Below, in pieces: positions 7,881 through 15,421 of a DNA stretch of 64,000 nt; within the stretch, counting starts at the first letter, position 1, and each line of letters opens with the position of its first letter. The stretch is from Gaiella occulta. GTDB lineage: Bacteria; Actinomycetota; Thermoleophilia; Gaiellales; Gaiellaceae. Under the pieces are notes generated by a model that had not been told where the DNA came from, did not search any database, and saw only the letters and a list, made by a program, of their open reading frames with translations. The position numbers and the translations under genes were made by a program. The DNA lies in contig NZ_QQZY01000002.1 in NCBI RefSeq assembly GCF_003351045.1, positions 432,001-496,000 of the forward strand, written 5' to 3'.

Positions 7881-8681
7881 GTGGAGGCGCTACGCATCGA
7901 ACGTGACGAGGACGTCCTCCGCGTCACGCTCTCCCGGCCGGGGACGCGCAACGCGTTCGACGCCGCCCTGGTCGCCGAGCTCGCCGACGCCTTCGTCGAC
8001 GTGGGCAAGGTGCGTGCGGTCGTGCTCGCCGGCGAAGGCGCGAGCTTCTGCGCCGGTGCCGACATCGAGTGGATGCGCGCCTCGGCCGGCCTCTCACCGG
8101 AGGAGAACGTCGCCGATGCGACCGCGCTGCGACGCATGCTCGAGGCGATCGACGAATGCCCCGCGCCCGTGATCTCGCTCGTGCAGGGGCATGCGCTCGG
8201 CGGCGGCGCGGGGCTCGTCGCCGTCTCCGACATCGCCGTCGCCCACGAGCGCGCCGCGTTCGCGTTCTCGGAGGTGAAGCTCGGGATCATCCCGGCCGTG
8301 ATCTCGCCGTTCGTGCTGCGCAGGATCGGCGAGAGCGCGGCCCGCCGCTACTTCGTCACGGGCGAGCGCTTCGACGCGCACACCGCCCTGCGCGTCGGCC
8401 TCGTCCACGAGGTCAGCGACGACCTCGACGGCGCCCTCTCCCGCATCCTCGCCGAGCTGCGCACCGCCGCGCCACGGGCCGCACGCGCCGCCAAGCGGCT
8501 CGTGCTCGACCGCCCGGACGGCCCCGAGACCGCGCGCCGCATCGCCGAGCGGCGCGCGAGCCCGGAAGGGCAGGAGGGCCTGCGGGCGTTCCTCGCGGGG
8601 CGCACGCCGGGACGACCCGGGTTCGCGTCGTGGTGCCCGCCGGACACGGACGAGGAGCGCGACGGCCCCGGCTATGCGTAG
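7881..8681 (+). CDS. liuC: Enoyl-CoA hydratase/isomerase family, probable methylglutaconyl-CoA hydratase
   Basis: Crotonase-fold protein of 266 residues. GEGASFCAGADIEWMRAS forms the first oxyanion-hole segment, and GHALGGGAGLVAVSDIAVA the second. FAFSEVKLGIIPAVISPFVL and ARRYFVTGERFDA closely resemble bacterial 3-methylglutaconyl-CoA hydratases, which act after methylcrotonyl-CoA carboxylase in leucine degradation. The catalytic Glu sits in the SEVKLGI block. GTG at 7881 is chosen because the coding signal starts there and a -10 box is seven bases upstream. Both carboxylase subunits are encoded within 6 kb. Specificity is inferred from similarity, so another short enoyl-CoA substrate is possible. 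Confidence 0.85.
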   Translation: MEALRIERDEDVLRVTLSRPGTRNAFDAALVAELADAFVDVGKVRAVVLAGEGASFCAGADIEWMRASAGLSPEENVADATALRRMLEAIDECPAPVISLVQGHALGGGAGLVAVSDIAVAHERAAFAFSEVKLGIIPAVISPFVLRRIGESAARRYFVTGERFDAHTALRVGLVHEVSDDLDGALSRILAELRTAAPRAARAAKRLVLDRPDGPETARRIAERRASPEGQEGLRAFLAGRTPGRPGFASWCPPDTDEERDGPGYA

Positions 8682-8956
8682 TAGTAGACGAGCAACGCAG
8701 CGGTGACGACGACGGCGAAGATCGCGCCGACCACCAGCGTGACGCCGAGCGTGAGCAGCAGCGGAGTCGTCGGGCTCTCTCCCTCGGCGACGACGTGTCC
8801 GAGACGCTCCATCTCCTCGACGGGGTGGTGCGCGAGGCGGCTCGCCTCGTCGCGGATCTCGTGGGCGAGAAGGGCCGCGCCGTCTCCTTCCGGTTCCGGG
8901 ACAGTCGGAGTGGCCATCAGCGACACCGTCCTTGTCGGAGGCGGGAACGCCTCCAT
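8672..8956 (-). CDS. Small single-pass membrane protein
   Basis: Unrecognised 94-residue protein. Residues 1-60 are acidic and hydrophilic with a possible amphipathic segment (HEIRDEASRLAHHPVEEMERL). A single hydrophobic helix follows (LLLTLGVTLVVGAIFAVVVTA), and the protein ends YYYA. The ATG at 8956 has a strong GGAGGAG site five bases upstream; an internal ATG at 8917 is a weaker alternative. Its 3' end overlaps the convergent hydratase gene by 10 bases. Function unknown. Confidence 0.7.
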   Translation of the reverse strand: MEAFPPPTRTVSLMATPTVPEPEGDGAALLAHEIRDEASRLAHHPVEEMERLGHVVAEGESPTTPLLLTLGVTLVVGAIFAVVVTAALLVYYYA

Positions 8957-8986
8957 CGTACTCCTCCGTCACCCCGGCGGCCAGCC

Positions 8987-9835
8987 GTGACCGCGCTGCT
9001 CGCGCTCGCCTCCGCCGTGCTCGTCGGCGGCGCCGACTTCCTCGGCGGGTTCGCGTCCCGAACCGCGGCCGGCATCCGCGTCGCCGCGCTCGCCCAGGCG
9101 GCGGGTCTTCCCGTCGCGCTCGTGCTCTCGATCGCCTACGGCTACGAGCGCCTCTCCGGCCCGGACGTGACCTGGTCGTTCGCAAGCGGCGCCGCCGTCG
9201 CGGTCGGTCTCGGGTGCTTCTACACGGCGATGGGCCGCGGTCTGATCAGCGTCGTCGCCCCGGTCGCGGCGGTGACCGGTGCGCTTCTCCCCGTCGGGTA
9301 CGCGCTGGTCCGGGGCGAGCGCCCCGGGCTCGCCGCCCTCGCGGGCATCGGCATCGCGCTCGCCGCCGTGGCCGTGATCTCGATCGCCCCGTCGGATCCG
9401 GCCCATGCCCATGTCGCCGTGACCCCCGCCGTCGTCGGGCTCGCGGTTCTCGCCGGCGCGTTCTTCGGGCTCTTCTACGTGTTCTTCTCGCGCATCTCCG
9501 CAGACGCCGGCATGTGGCCCGTGACGCTCGAGCGCATCGCCTCCACCTGCACGCTCGCGACGCTCGCGCCGGCGCTGACGCGAGGAGGCTTCGCAGGCCT
9601 CCGCCCCGTCGCCCCGTTCGCGTTCGGCGTCGGCGCGCTCGAGGTGGCGGCGACGGTGCCGCTCCTGCTCGCTCTGCAGCGCGGGCCCGTCGCGATCGCG
9701 TCGGTGATGGCCTCGCTCTACCCCGTGATGACGGTGCTGCTCGCGGGCATCGTGCTGCGCGAGCGCATGTCGCGGATGCAGCTCGCGGGCGTCGTGTGCG
9801 CGCTCGCCGCGGTCGTGCTCATCTCCGCTTCCTAG
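8987..9835 (+). CDS. EamA/DMT-superfamily membrane transporter
   Basis: About 282 residues of almost continuous hydrophobic helices, arranged as two EamA repeats of five segments each, with the second repeat starting near HVAVTPAVVGLAV. The motif pattern (FYTAMGRGLISVVAPVAAVTG and later ALQRGPVAIASVMASLYPV) is typical of drug/metabolite exporters. GTG at 8987 begins directly at the first helix. The cargo is unknown. A GC-rich hairpin lies 30 bases after the stop. The divergent neighbour is the small membrane protein at 8956. Confidence 0.85.
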   Translation: MTALLALASAVLVGGADFLGGFASRTAAGIRVAALAQAAGLPVALVLSIAYGYERLSGPDVTWSFASGAAVAVGLGCFYTAMGRGLISVVAPVAAVTGALLPVGYALVRGERPGLAALAGIGIALAAVAVISIAPSDPAHAHVAVTPAVVGLAVLAGAFFGLFYVFFSRISADAGMWPVTLERIASTCTLATLAPALTRGGFAGLRPVAPFAFGVGALEVAATVPLLLALQRGPVAIASVMASLYPVMTVLLAGIVLRERMSRMQLAGVVCALAAVVLISAS

Positions 9836-9865
9836 TGCGCCGCCTCCAGACGTTCGACCCGAAAC

Positions 9866-9884
9866 GGGCGCGCGAAGCGCGCCC
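9866..9884 (+). terminator. GC-rich hairpin after the DMT transporter gene
   Basis: GGGCGCGC-GAA-GCGCGCCC is a perfect 8-bp stem with a 3-base loop, 30 bases after the stop codon. There is no T run, so termination strength is uncertain. Confidence 0.5.
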
Positions 9885-9961
9885 CTTCAGGCCCCGCACG
9901 CGAGCCGGGAGCGTCCGCCCACGAGCTCGAGACGCGCCACGGCCGTAGAGTTGCGGCTGCC

Positions 9962-11578
9962 GTGGCCGTGAGAACCCTCCTCGTCGCCAACCGCGGAGAG
10001 ATCGCTCTCCGCGTCTTCCGCACCTGCCGCAGGCTGGGGATCCGCACGGTCGCCGTGGCGACCCGCGCCGACCGCGGCTCCCTCCATGCCCGCTCCGCCG
10101 ACGCCACCGTCGAGATCTCCTCCTACCTCTCCGGCGCCGAGCACCTGCGCGCCGCCGCCGCCGCCGCAGCGGACGCCGTCCATCCCGGCTACGGGTTCCT
10201 GGCCGAGTCGGCCGCGTTCGCCGCCTCCGTGGAGGAGGCAGGGCTGACCTGGGTCGGCCCGCCGCCCGCCGCGCTCCGGCTCGGCGGCGACAAGCTCGCG
10301 GCGAAGCGCGTCGCCCGCGAGGCCGGCGTGCCGACGCTCCCCGAGGGTGTGCCCGAGCTGGTCGGCTACCCGCTTCTCGTGAAGGCGGCGGCGGGCGGCG
10401 GCGGGCGCGGCATGCGCGTCGTCCGCTCGCCCGACGCGCTCGAGGAGAGCCTCGCGGCGGCGCGGCGCGAGGCCGAGGCGGCCTTCGGCGACGGGACGGT
10501 CTACTGCGAGCGCTTCCTCGAGCGCCCGCGGCATGTCGAGGCGCAGCTGCTCGCCGACGCCGCGGTGGTGTACGTGCTCGGGCTGCGCGACTGCTCCGTG
10601 CAGCGCCGCCACCAGAAGGTCGTCGAGGAGGCGCCGCCGAACCTCGACGCCGAGGCCGCGCGCTCGATCCGCGCGGCCGCCGCCGCGTTCGCCGCAGCGA
10701 TCGGCTACCGCGGCGCCGGCACGGCCGAGTTCCTCGTCGACGGGCGCGACGTGTACTTCCTCGAGCTCAACGGTCGCATCCAGGTCGAGCACCCGGTCAC
10801 CGAGTCGGTCACGGGGCTCGATCTCGTCGAGCTCCAGCTCCGCGTCGCCACGGGAGAGCTGCTCGAGCTCGGAGAGGTCGGCGAGCGCGGGCACGCCGTC
10901 GAAGTGCGGCTCTACGCCGAGGATCCCGTGACGTTCCTGCCCCAGGCCGGCCGGCTCGTGTCGCTCGTACTTCCGCAGGGGATCCGCGTCGACGCGGGCG
11001 TCGAGTCGGGGGACGAGATCGGCACCGCCTACGACCCGCTGCTCGCGAAGCTGATCGCGCACGGCGCCACGCGGGACGAGGCGCTCGACCGGCTCGGGGC
11101 GGCACTCGACGCGACGCGAGCGGACGGCCTGACAACCAACCTGCCGTTCCTGCGCTGGCTCGTCGCGCACCCCGCATTCCGCGCCGCGGAGCTGTCGACC
11201 GCTTTCCTCGTCGACCACCCGCCGCTCTCGGCGCCGCCGCTGCGACGCCTGCCGCCGCCGTTCGCCGGCGCGTGGCGGCTCAACCTTCCCGCACCGGCAC
11301 CGGCACCGGCTCCTCCGCCCTCCGCGGAAGGCGGCGGCGCAGCGCCCGGGCCGGGCGTGGCGAACGCCGTCACGGCCGCGATGCCCGGCACGGTGATCCG
11401 CGTCGAGGTCGAGGCCGGCGAGACGGTCGAGGCCCGGCAGACGCTCGTCGTGCTCGAGGCGATGAAGATGGAGATGCCCGTTCCGGCGCCGTTTGCCGCG
11501 ACCGTGACGGCGGTGCGTGTCGCTCCCGGTGACCAGGTGGCGTCGGGAGCAGCGCTCGTGGAGCTCGAGCCCGCGTAG
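9962..11578 (+). CDS. liuD: Acyl-CoA carboxylase alpha subunit: biotin carboxylase fused to biotin carrier domain
   Basis: 538-residue protein that carboxylates its own biotin using ATP and bicarbonate. The biotin carboxylase region spans about residues 1-445: NRGEIALRVFRTCR, HPGYGFLAES and KAAAGGGGRGMR are visible. The late ATP-grasp motif reads LNGRIQVEHPVTE, with Gly where Thr is usual, and the catalytic Arg is kept. An Ala-Pro hinge (about 440-455) leads to a carrier domain with biotinylated Lys502 in EAMKMEM. At 538 residues it is over 100 shorter than typical MCC alpha subunits, and the interposed BT domain seems to be missing. GTG at 9962 is used. The likely partner is the beta subunit at 2704. 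Confidence 0.9.
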   Translation: MAVRTLLVANRGEIALRVFRTCRRLGIRTVAVATRADRGSLHARSADATVEISSYLSGAEHLRAAAAAAADAVHPGYGFLAESAAFAASVEEAGLTWVGPPPAALRLGGDKLAAKRVAREAGVPTLPEGVPELVGYPLLVKAAAGGGGRGMRVVRSPDALEESLAAARREAEAAFGDGTVYCERFLERPRHVEAQLLADAAVVYVLGLRDCSVQRRHQKVVEEAPPNLDAEAARSIRAAAAAFAAAIGYRGAGTAEFLVDGRDVYFLELNGRIQVEHPVTESVTGLDLVELQLRVATGELLELGEVGERGHAVEVRLYAEDPVTFLPQAGRLVSLVLPQGIRVDAGVESGDEIGTAYDPLLAKLIAHGATRDEALDRLGAALDATRADGLTTNLPFLRWLVAHPAFRAAELSTAFLVDHPPLSAPPLRRLPPPFAGAWRLNLPAPAPAPAPPPSAEGGGAAPGPGVANAVTAAMPGTVIRVEVEAGETVEARQTLVVLEAMKMEMPVPAPFAATVTAVRVAPGDQVASGAALVELEPA

Positions 11579-11592
11579 GGGCGCGACCGGGC

Positions 11593-11970
11593 CTACCCGC
11601 CGAAGCGCTCGCTCCACGTGCGCAGGCCGAGCACCGAGCCCACGACCCAGTTGACGAGCCAGACGACGATCGTCGCGCCGATGTACGTCCAGAAGCCGTC
11701 GATCGAGAAGTCCGGCACGACCCACTCGGTGAACAGGAGCATCGCCACGTTGACGAAGAAGTAGGCGATGCCGAGCGTGAGGATGATGAGCGGGATCGCG
11801 ACGAACGTGAGCAGCGGCTTGAGGACCGTGTTCGCGAAGCCGAGCACCGCGCCGGCGAACAGGATCGGCCCCGAGCGGGCGATCGTGAGGCCGGCGAAGG
11901 CCCAGTCGGCGACGATCAACGCGAGCACGTTGATGCCCCAGCCGACGGCGAGTCGGATCGCGACGTTCAC
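11593..11970 (-). CDS. Phage holin family 4-type membrane protein
   Basis: 125-residue protein with about four membrane helices, matching the widespread family of small membrane proteins labelled 'mycobacterial four-TMS phage holin'. Visible features are FAGAVLGFANTVLKPLLTFVAIPLIILTLG split across two helices and a final W-rich helix (WTYIGATIVVWLVNWVV). Despite the label these are chromosomal proteins of unknown role and no phage genes are nearby. GTG at 11970 is supported by TAGGAT seven bases upstream. It is convergent with the biotin carboxylase gene, whose stop is 14 bases away. Confidence 0.8.
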   Translation of the reverse strand: MNVAIRLAVGWGINVLALIVADWAFAGLTIARSGPILFAGAVLGFANTVLKPLLTFVAIPLIILTLGIAYFFVNVAMLLFTEWVVPDFSIDGFWTYIGATIVVWLVNWVVGSVLGLRTWSERFGG

Positions 11971-11977
11971 GACCTGG

Positions 11978-11983
11978 ATCCTA
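11978..11983 (-). promoter_or_regulatory. -10 box of the four-TMS protein gene
   Basis: TAGGAT, 7 bases before the GTG at 11970. Confidence 0.5.
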
Positions 11984-12020
11984 GTCCGGACAGACGCTCC
12001 CGTGCCGTCGCGGCGCGCGC

Positions 12021-12323
12021 TCAGAACAGCTTCTGCAGCTTCAGCGCGGCTCCCATGTCGCCCTTGATCTTGAGCTTGCCGGTCATGTACGCCGTCGTCG
12101 CGTTGGCCTCTCCCGCCGCGATCTTGAGCAGCGTCTCCTCGCTGGCGGAGAGCGTGCAGTCGGCGTCGTTCACGCCCTCGACGACGGTGACGGCGCCGTC
12201 GACGACGGAGACGGTCCACGCCCCGGTGCCCTCGATGTCGAAGACGTAGCTGTTGTTCATGCCGGCCGTCTTCGCCGGGTCGACCTTCGACGGCAGCTGC
12301 TCGAAGAACTCCTGCACGGTCAT
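12021..12323 (-). CDS. SCP2 sterol-binding domain protein
   Basis: Compact 100-residue protein consisting of a single SCP2-like lipid-binding domain: an N-terminal helix (TVQEFFEQLPSKV), a central beta sheet, and the closing block TAYMTGKLKIKGDMGAALKLQKLF. Such proteins bind acyl-CoAs or other hydrophobic ligands. ATG at 12323 has GGGAG nine bases upstream. It lies 37 bases after the MFS transporter gene and could be cotranscribed with it. The ligand is unknown. The nearby acyl-CoA enzymes fit a lipid or acyl-CoA role, which is inference. Confidence 0.9.
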   Translation of the reverse strand: MTVQEFFEQLPSKVDPAKTAGMNNSYVFDIEGTGAWTVSVVDGAVTVVEGVNDADCTLSASEETLLKIAAGEANATTAYMTGKLKIKGDMGAALKLQKLF

Positions 12324-12360
12324 ACGCGCTCCCTGGATGTCGTCGCTGTTGATTGAACGG

Positions 12361-13560
12361 TCAGTCGAGTAGAGGGTACGTCGCTTGGGACTCGGGGGCA
12401 AGGCGCGACTCCGGCGCGGGCGCGGGGAGGAACAGGCACAGGACGACGCCGAGCGCCGGCGCGAAGGCGCTGCCGACGAGCGCGGTACGGAGGTCGACCG
12501 CGTCGGCCACCGCACCGAGGCCGACCGCGGCGATGCCGCCGAGACCCATCGCGAGCCCGATCGAGAGGCCCGAGGCCATGCCGACGTGCCGGGGCAGGTA
12601 CATCTGGCTCAGCACCATCGTCACGCCGAACGTGCCGACGACGCACATGCCGACGATCATCAGCGCCAGCGCGCCGGGAATGCCGCCGACGAGCACGAAC
12701 ACGAGGATCATCGGCGCCAGCAGCGCCTGCGCGCCGAGCAGCGTGCGGCGCAGCCCGATCCGGTCGGCGAGAGGGCCCAGGAGCAGCGTGCCGGCGGCGC
12801 CGGAGAGGAGCATCAGCGAGAGCAGGCGGTTGCCCGCCGCCTCGGAGTCGCCGAGTGAGACGACCCACAGCGGCACGAAGGTCAGCAGCCCGAACCAGGC
12901 GACGCTGCGCAGCCCGATCACGGCGGCGAGGAGCGCCATCGCGCGCACGTCGTCCCTTCCGGGGGCGACCGCCCCCCTCCCCGCCGCATCGGGCCGGAGG
13001 GTCGACAGGTAGGGGAGCGCGCGCAGCAGCGCGAACGCCACCGCGAGCACGGGCACGGCGGCCACGAGCCCGCCCCAGCCGAGCCCGAGCCAGAGGACGA
13101 GCGGCGTCACGACGATCGGGCCGAGCGCGTAGCCGGTGTTGCCGCCGATGTTGAACAGGGACATGCCGCTCGCCCGTTTGCTCCCGCTCGCGAAGACGGC
13201 GAACTTCGCCCCCTCCGGGTGGAAGGCGGCAATCCCGATTCCGCACAGGAAGACGAGCACGAGCACGAGCAGGTAGCTCGGAGCCACGGTGGAGAGCCCG
13301 AGCCCGCCGGCGGCGAGCGCGAGCCCGCCGGGCAGCAGCCACAGCGCGCCGCGCCGGTCGGACCAGAGCCCGAACAGCGGCTGCACGAGCGACGAGGAGA
13401 CGAGCACGGACAGCATCAGGAGGGCGGTGAGCGTGTAGCTGAGGCCGAACTTGCCGGTGAAGAACGGCAGCAGCGCGGGCACGCTTCCGGAGGCGAAATC
13501 CGTCGCCAGGTGCGCGCCGGAGAGCGTGCCCATCGCCCGTCTGTCGATGCCCTCGCGCAT
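12361..13560 (-). CDS. MFS transporter, fosmidomycin-resistance-like
   Basis: 399-residue major facilitator with twelve predicted membrane helices. The loop FHPEGAKFAVFASGSKRASG followed by MSLFNIGGNTGYALGPI is characteristic of the Fsr (fosmidomycin resistance) branch. The loop after helix 2 (FGLWSDRRGALWLLPGG) and LADRIGLRRTLLG in the second half are the usual MFS charged loops. ATG at 13560 is chosen because TACGCT sits six bases before it. The substrate cannot be inferred; in the family it is typically a small drug or metabolite exported by proton antiport. The 171 bases between this gene and the divergent acyl-CoA dehydrogenase hold only the two -10 boxes. Confidence 0.88.
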   Translation of the reverse strand: MREGIDRRAMGTLSGAHLATDFASGSVPALLPFFTGKFGLSYTLTALLMLSVLVSSSLVQPLFGLWSDRRGALWLLPGGLALAAGGLGLSTVAPSYLLVLVLVFLCGIGIAAFHPEGAKFAVFASGSKRASGMSLFNIGGNTGYALGPIVVTPLVLWLGLGWGGLVAAVPVLAVAFALLRALPYLSTLRPDAAGRGAVAPGRDDVRAMALLAAVIGLRSVAWFGLLTFVPLWVVSLGDSEAAGNRLLSLMLLSGAAGTLLLGPLADRIGLRRTLLGAQALLAPMILVFVLVGGIPGALALMIVGMCVVGTFGVTMVLSQMYLPRHVGMASGLSIGLAMGLGGIAAVGLGAVADAVDLRTALVGSAFAPALGVVLCLFLPAPAPESRLAPESQATYPLLD

Positions 13561-13566
13561 CTTCGG

Positions 13567-13572
13567 AGCGTA
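13567..13572 (-). promoter_or_regulatory. -10 box of the MFS gene
   Basis: TACGCT, 6 bases before the ATG at 13560. Confidence 0.5.
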
Positions 13573-13717
13573 GCGGCGCTCCCGGTGCGGCCGCCGCGGC
13601 GAGGCACCAACTCCCCGGCCTCCGAGAGAAGACGTTCCTCGACGAGACCCGCGCACGACCGCCGCCGGACCCCTGCCCGCCGAGCTCCGCGCCCATGCGC
13701 AGCCCGCGAACGCCGGG

Positions 13718-13723
13718 TACGAT
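13718..13723 (+). promoter_or_regulatory. -10 box of the acyl-CoA dehydrogenase gene
   Basis: TACGAT, 8 bases before the GTG at 13732. Confidence 0.5.
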
Positions 13724-13731
13724 CGCCCCGC

Positions 13732-14868
13732 GTGGACCTCGACCTCTCGCCCGAGCACGAGCTCTTCCGGGACACCGTGCGCTCGTTCGCGCGCGAGCGC
13801 GTGGCCCCGGTCGCCGAGGAGCTCGACCGCGAGTCGCGCTTCCCGTACGGCCTCGTGGCGGAGATGGCCGAGCTGGGGCTGATGGGGATCCCGTTCCCCG
13901 AGGCGCTCGGCGGCGCCGGCGGCGACACCCTCTCGTACGCGATCGCAGTCGAGGAGCTGACCCGTGTCGACTCGTCGGTCGCGATCACGCTCGCCGCGCA
14001 CACGTCCCTGGGGACGATGCCGATCTACCTGTTCGGCACCGACGCACAGAAGGCCGAGTGGCTGCCGCCGCTCGCGTCGGGCCGGCGGCTCGCAGCCTTC
14101 GGCCTCACCGAGCCCGGCGCCGGCTCCGACGCCGGCGCGACCCGCACGACCGCGGAGCTGCGCGACGGGCAGTGGGTCGTCAACGGCTCGAAGATCTTCA
14201 TCACGAACGCAGGCACGGAGATCACGCAGTGCGTCACGATCACCGCGCTCACGGGCGACGGCGAGATCTCCAACATCGTCGTTCCCAACGGTACGCCCGG
14301 CTACGAGATCTCCGCGCCGATCCACAAGATCGGGTGGAAGGCGTCCGACACGCGCGCGCTCTCGTTCACCGACTGCGCCGTGCCCGAGGGCAATCTGCTC
14401 GGTGCGCGCGGGCAGGGGTTCCACCAGTTCCTCGCGATCCTCGACGGCGGCCGCATCTCCGTGGCGGCGATGGGAGTCGGCCTCGCGCAGGGGGCCTACG
14501 ACCTCGCCTACGCGTACGCACGCGAGCGCGAGCAGTTCGGGCGGCCGATCTCGTCGTTCCAGGCGGTGCAGTTCAAGCTCGCCGACATGGCCACCGAGAT
14601 CGAGGCCGCGCGCGGCCTCGTCTGGAAGGCGGCCTGGCTGAAGGACCGGGGGCGCCCGTTCGCCCGCGAGGCGGCGATGGCGAAGCTCTACACGGGCGAG
14701 CTCTCCAACAGGGCCGTCAACGCAGCCCTGCAGATCCACGGCGGCTACGGCTACACGGACGAGTTCGCGATCTCCCGCCTCTACCGCGACCAGAAGATCC
14801 TCGAGATCGGCGAGGGCACGAACGAGGTGCAGCGCATGGTGATCGCCCGGCACCTCGGGCTGCCGTGA
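13732..14868 (+). CDS. Acyl-CoA dehydrogenase
   Basis: FAD enzyme of 378 residues that introduces the 2,3 double bond into an acyl-CoA and passes electrons to ETF. Visible features are the FAD/substrate block FGLTEPGAGSDAGATRTTA, WVVNGSKIFITNAG, and the C-terminal RDQKILEIGEGTNEVQRMV, where Glu361 occupies the usual catalytic-base position of short- and medium-chain enzymes. Isovaleryl-CoA dehydrogenases have Ala there, so this is more likely a short or branched-short-chain enzyme than true LiuA despite the leucine genes nearby. Its stop overlaps the start of the YcnI gene by four bases. Electrons would go to the ETF encoded at 55499-57228. Confidence 0.9.
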   Translation: MDLDLSPEHELFRDTVRSFARERVAPVAEELDRESRFPYGLVAEMAELGLMGIPFPEALGGAGGDTLSYAIAVEELTRVDSSVAITLAAHTSLGTMPIYLFGTDAQKAEWLPPLASGRRLAAFGLTEPGAGSDAGATRTTAELRDGQWVVNGSKIFITNAGTEITQCVTITALTGDGEISNIVVPNGTPGYEISAPIHKIGWKASDTRALSFTDCAVPEGNLLGARGQGFHQFLAILDGGRISVAAMGVGLAQGAYDLAYAYAREREQFGRPISSFQAVQFKLADMATEIEAARGLVWKAAWLKDRGRPFAREAAMAKLYTGELSNRAVNAALQIHGGYGYTDEFAISRLYRDQKILEIGEGTNEVQRMVIARHLGLP

Positions 14869-15395
14869 GGTGCCTCGCTCTCGTGGCGCTCGCGCTGCTC
14901 GCGCTCCCCCCCGCCGCCTCCGCCCACATCTCCTTCTCGCCGCCGTTCGTCTCGGCCGGCATGGACACCCGTCTCGAGGTCTCGGTGCCGAACGAGCGCC
15001 CGGGCCATGCGGCCGTCGCGGTGACGATGACCGCGCCGGCGGGCTTCGAGGTCACCGACGCGACGGCGCCGCCGGGCTGGACGGCCACGGTCGACGGCGA
15101 GCGCGTCACGTGGAAGGGGCGTGCGCTCGCGAGCGGCGCGGTCGTGCGCCTGGGCGTCGGCGTGGTCGCACGCGTGCGGGCGGGCGCCGCGCCGGTGTCG
15201 TTCGACCAGCGCTACGACGACGGCGAGGTCGTCCGCTGGACGACCTCCCTGAGCGTGCTTCCGGCCGCCGGTGCGAGCGCGCCCGCCGAGCATCCGTGGG
15301 CCGCGGCGGTCGCCGGCGCCGTCGGTCTCGTCGTCATCGTCGCCACGCTCGTCGGCCGCCGGCGCCTGCGCCGCCGCTCACTTCAAGAGCGATAG
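14865..15395 (+). CDS. YcnI-family copper-binding exported protein
   Basis: 176-residue exported, membrane-anchored protein. A signal peptide (about 1-20) ends in ASA, and the mature protein would begin with His (HISFSPPFVSAG), the N-terminal copper ligand of known YcnI proteins. The conserved Glu appears in SVPNERPGHA. A DUF1775 beta-sandwich fills about 21-140, followed by a low-complexity linker and one C-terminal helix (WAAAVAGAVGLVVIVATLV) with a basic tail. GTG at 14865 overlaps the previous stop as GTGA. YcnI genes usually sit with copD or other copper genes; none is seen here, and coupling to an acyl-CoA dehydrogenase is unusual. Confidence 0.87.
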   Translation: MRCLALVALALLALPPAASAHISFSPPFVSAGMDTRLEVSVPNERPGHAAVAVTMTAPAGFEVTDATAPPGWTATVDGERVTWKGRALASGAVVRLGVGVVARVRAGAAPVSFDQRYDDGEVVRWTTSLSVLPAAGASAPAEHPWAAAVAGAVGLVVIVATLVGRRRLRRRSLQER

Positions 15396-15408
15396 CGGAT
15401 CGCGGTGC

Positions 15409-15414
15409 TACCGT
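15409..15414 (+). promoter_or_regulatory. -10 box of the persulfide dioxygenase gene
   Basis: TACCGT, 7 bases before the GTG at 15422. Confidence 0.5.
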
Positions 15415-15421
15415 CGGCGCC

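Noticed and set aside
11280-11320. Ala-Pro coding repeat as a DNA repeat element
   Set aside because: It encodes the flexible hinge before the biotin carrier domain and is normal for such proteins.
9887-11725. Long antisense frame across the biotin carboxylase gene
   Set aside because: A third-position GC artefact; it has no motifs and contradicts the carboxylase reading.
11593-11970. A prophage remnant, because the protein resembles 'phage holin family 4'
   Set aside because: These are ordinary chromosomal membrane proteins and no phage gene lies nearby.
13732-14868. Calling the acyl-CoA dehydrogenase isovaleryl-CoA dehydrogenase from context
   Set aside because: The catalytic Glu is in the GEGT position rather than the isovaleryl-type arrangement.
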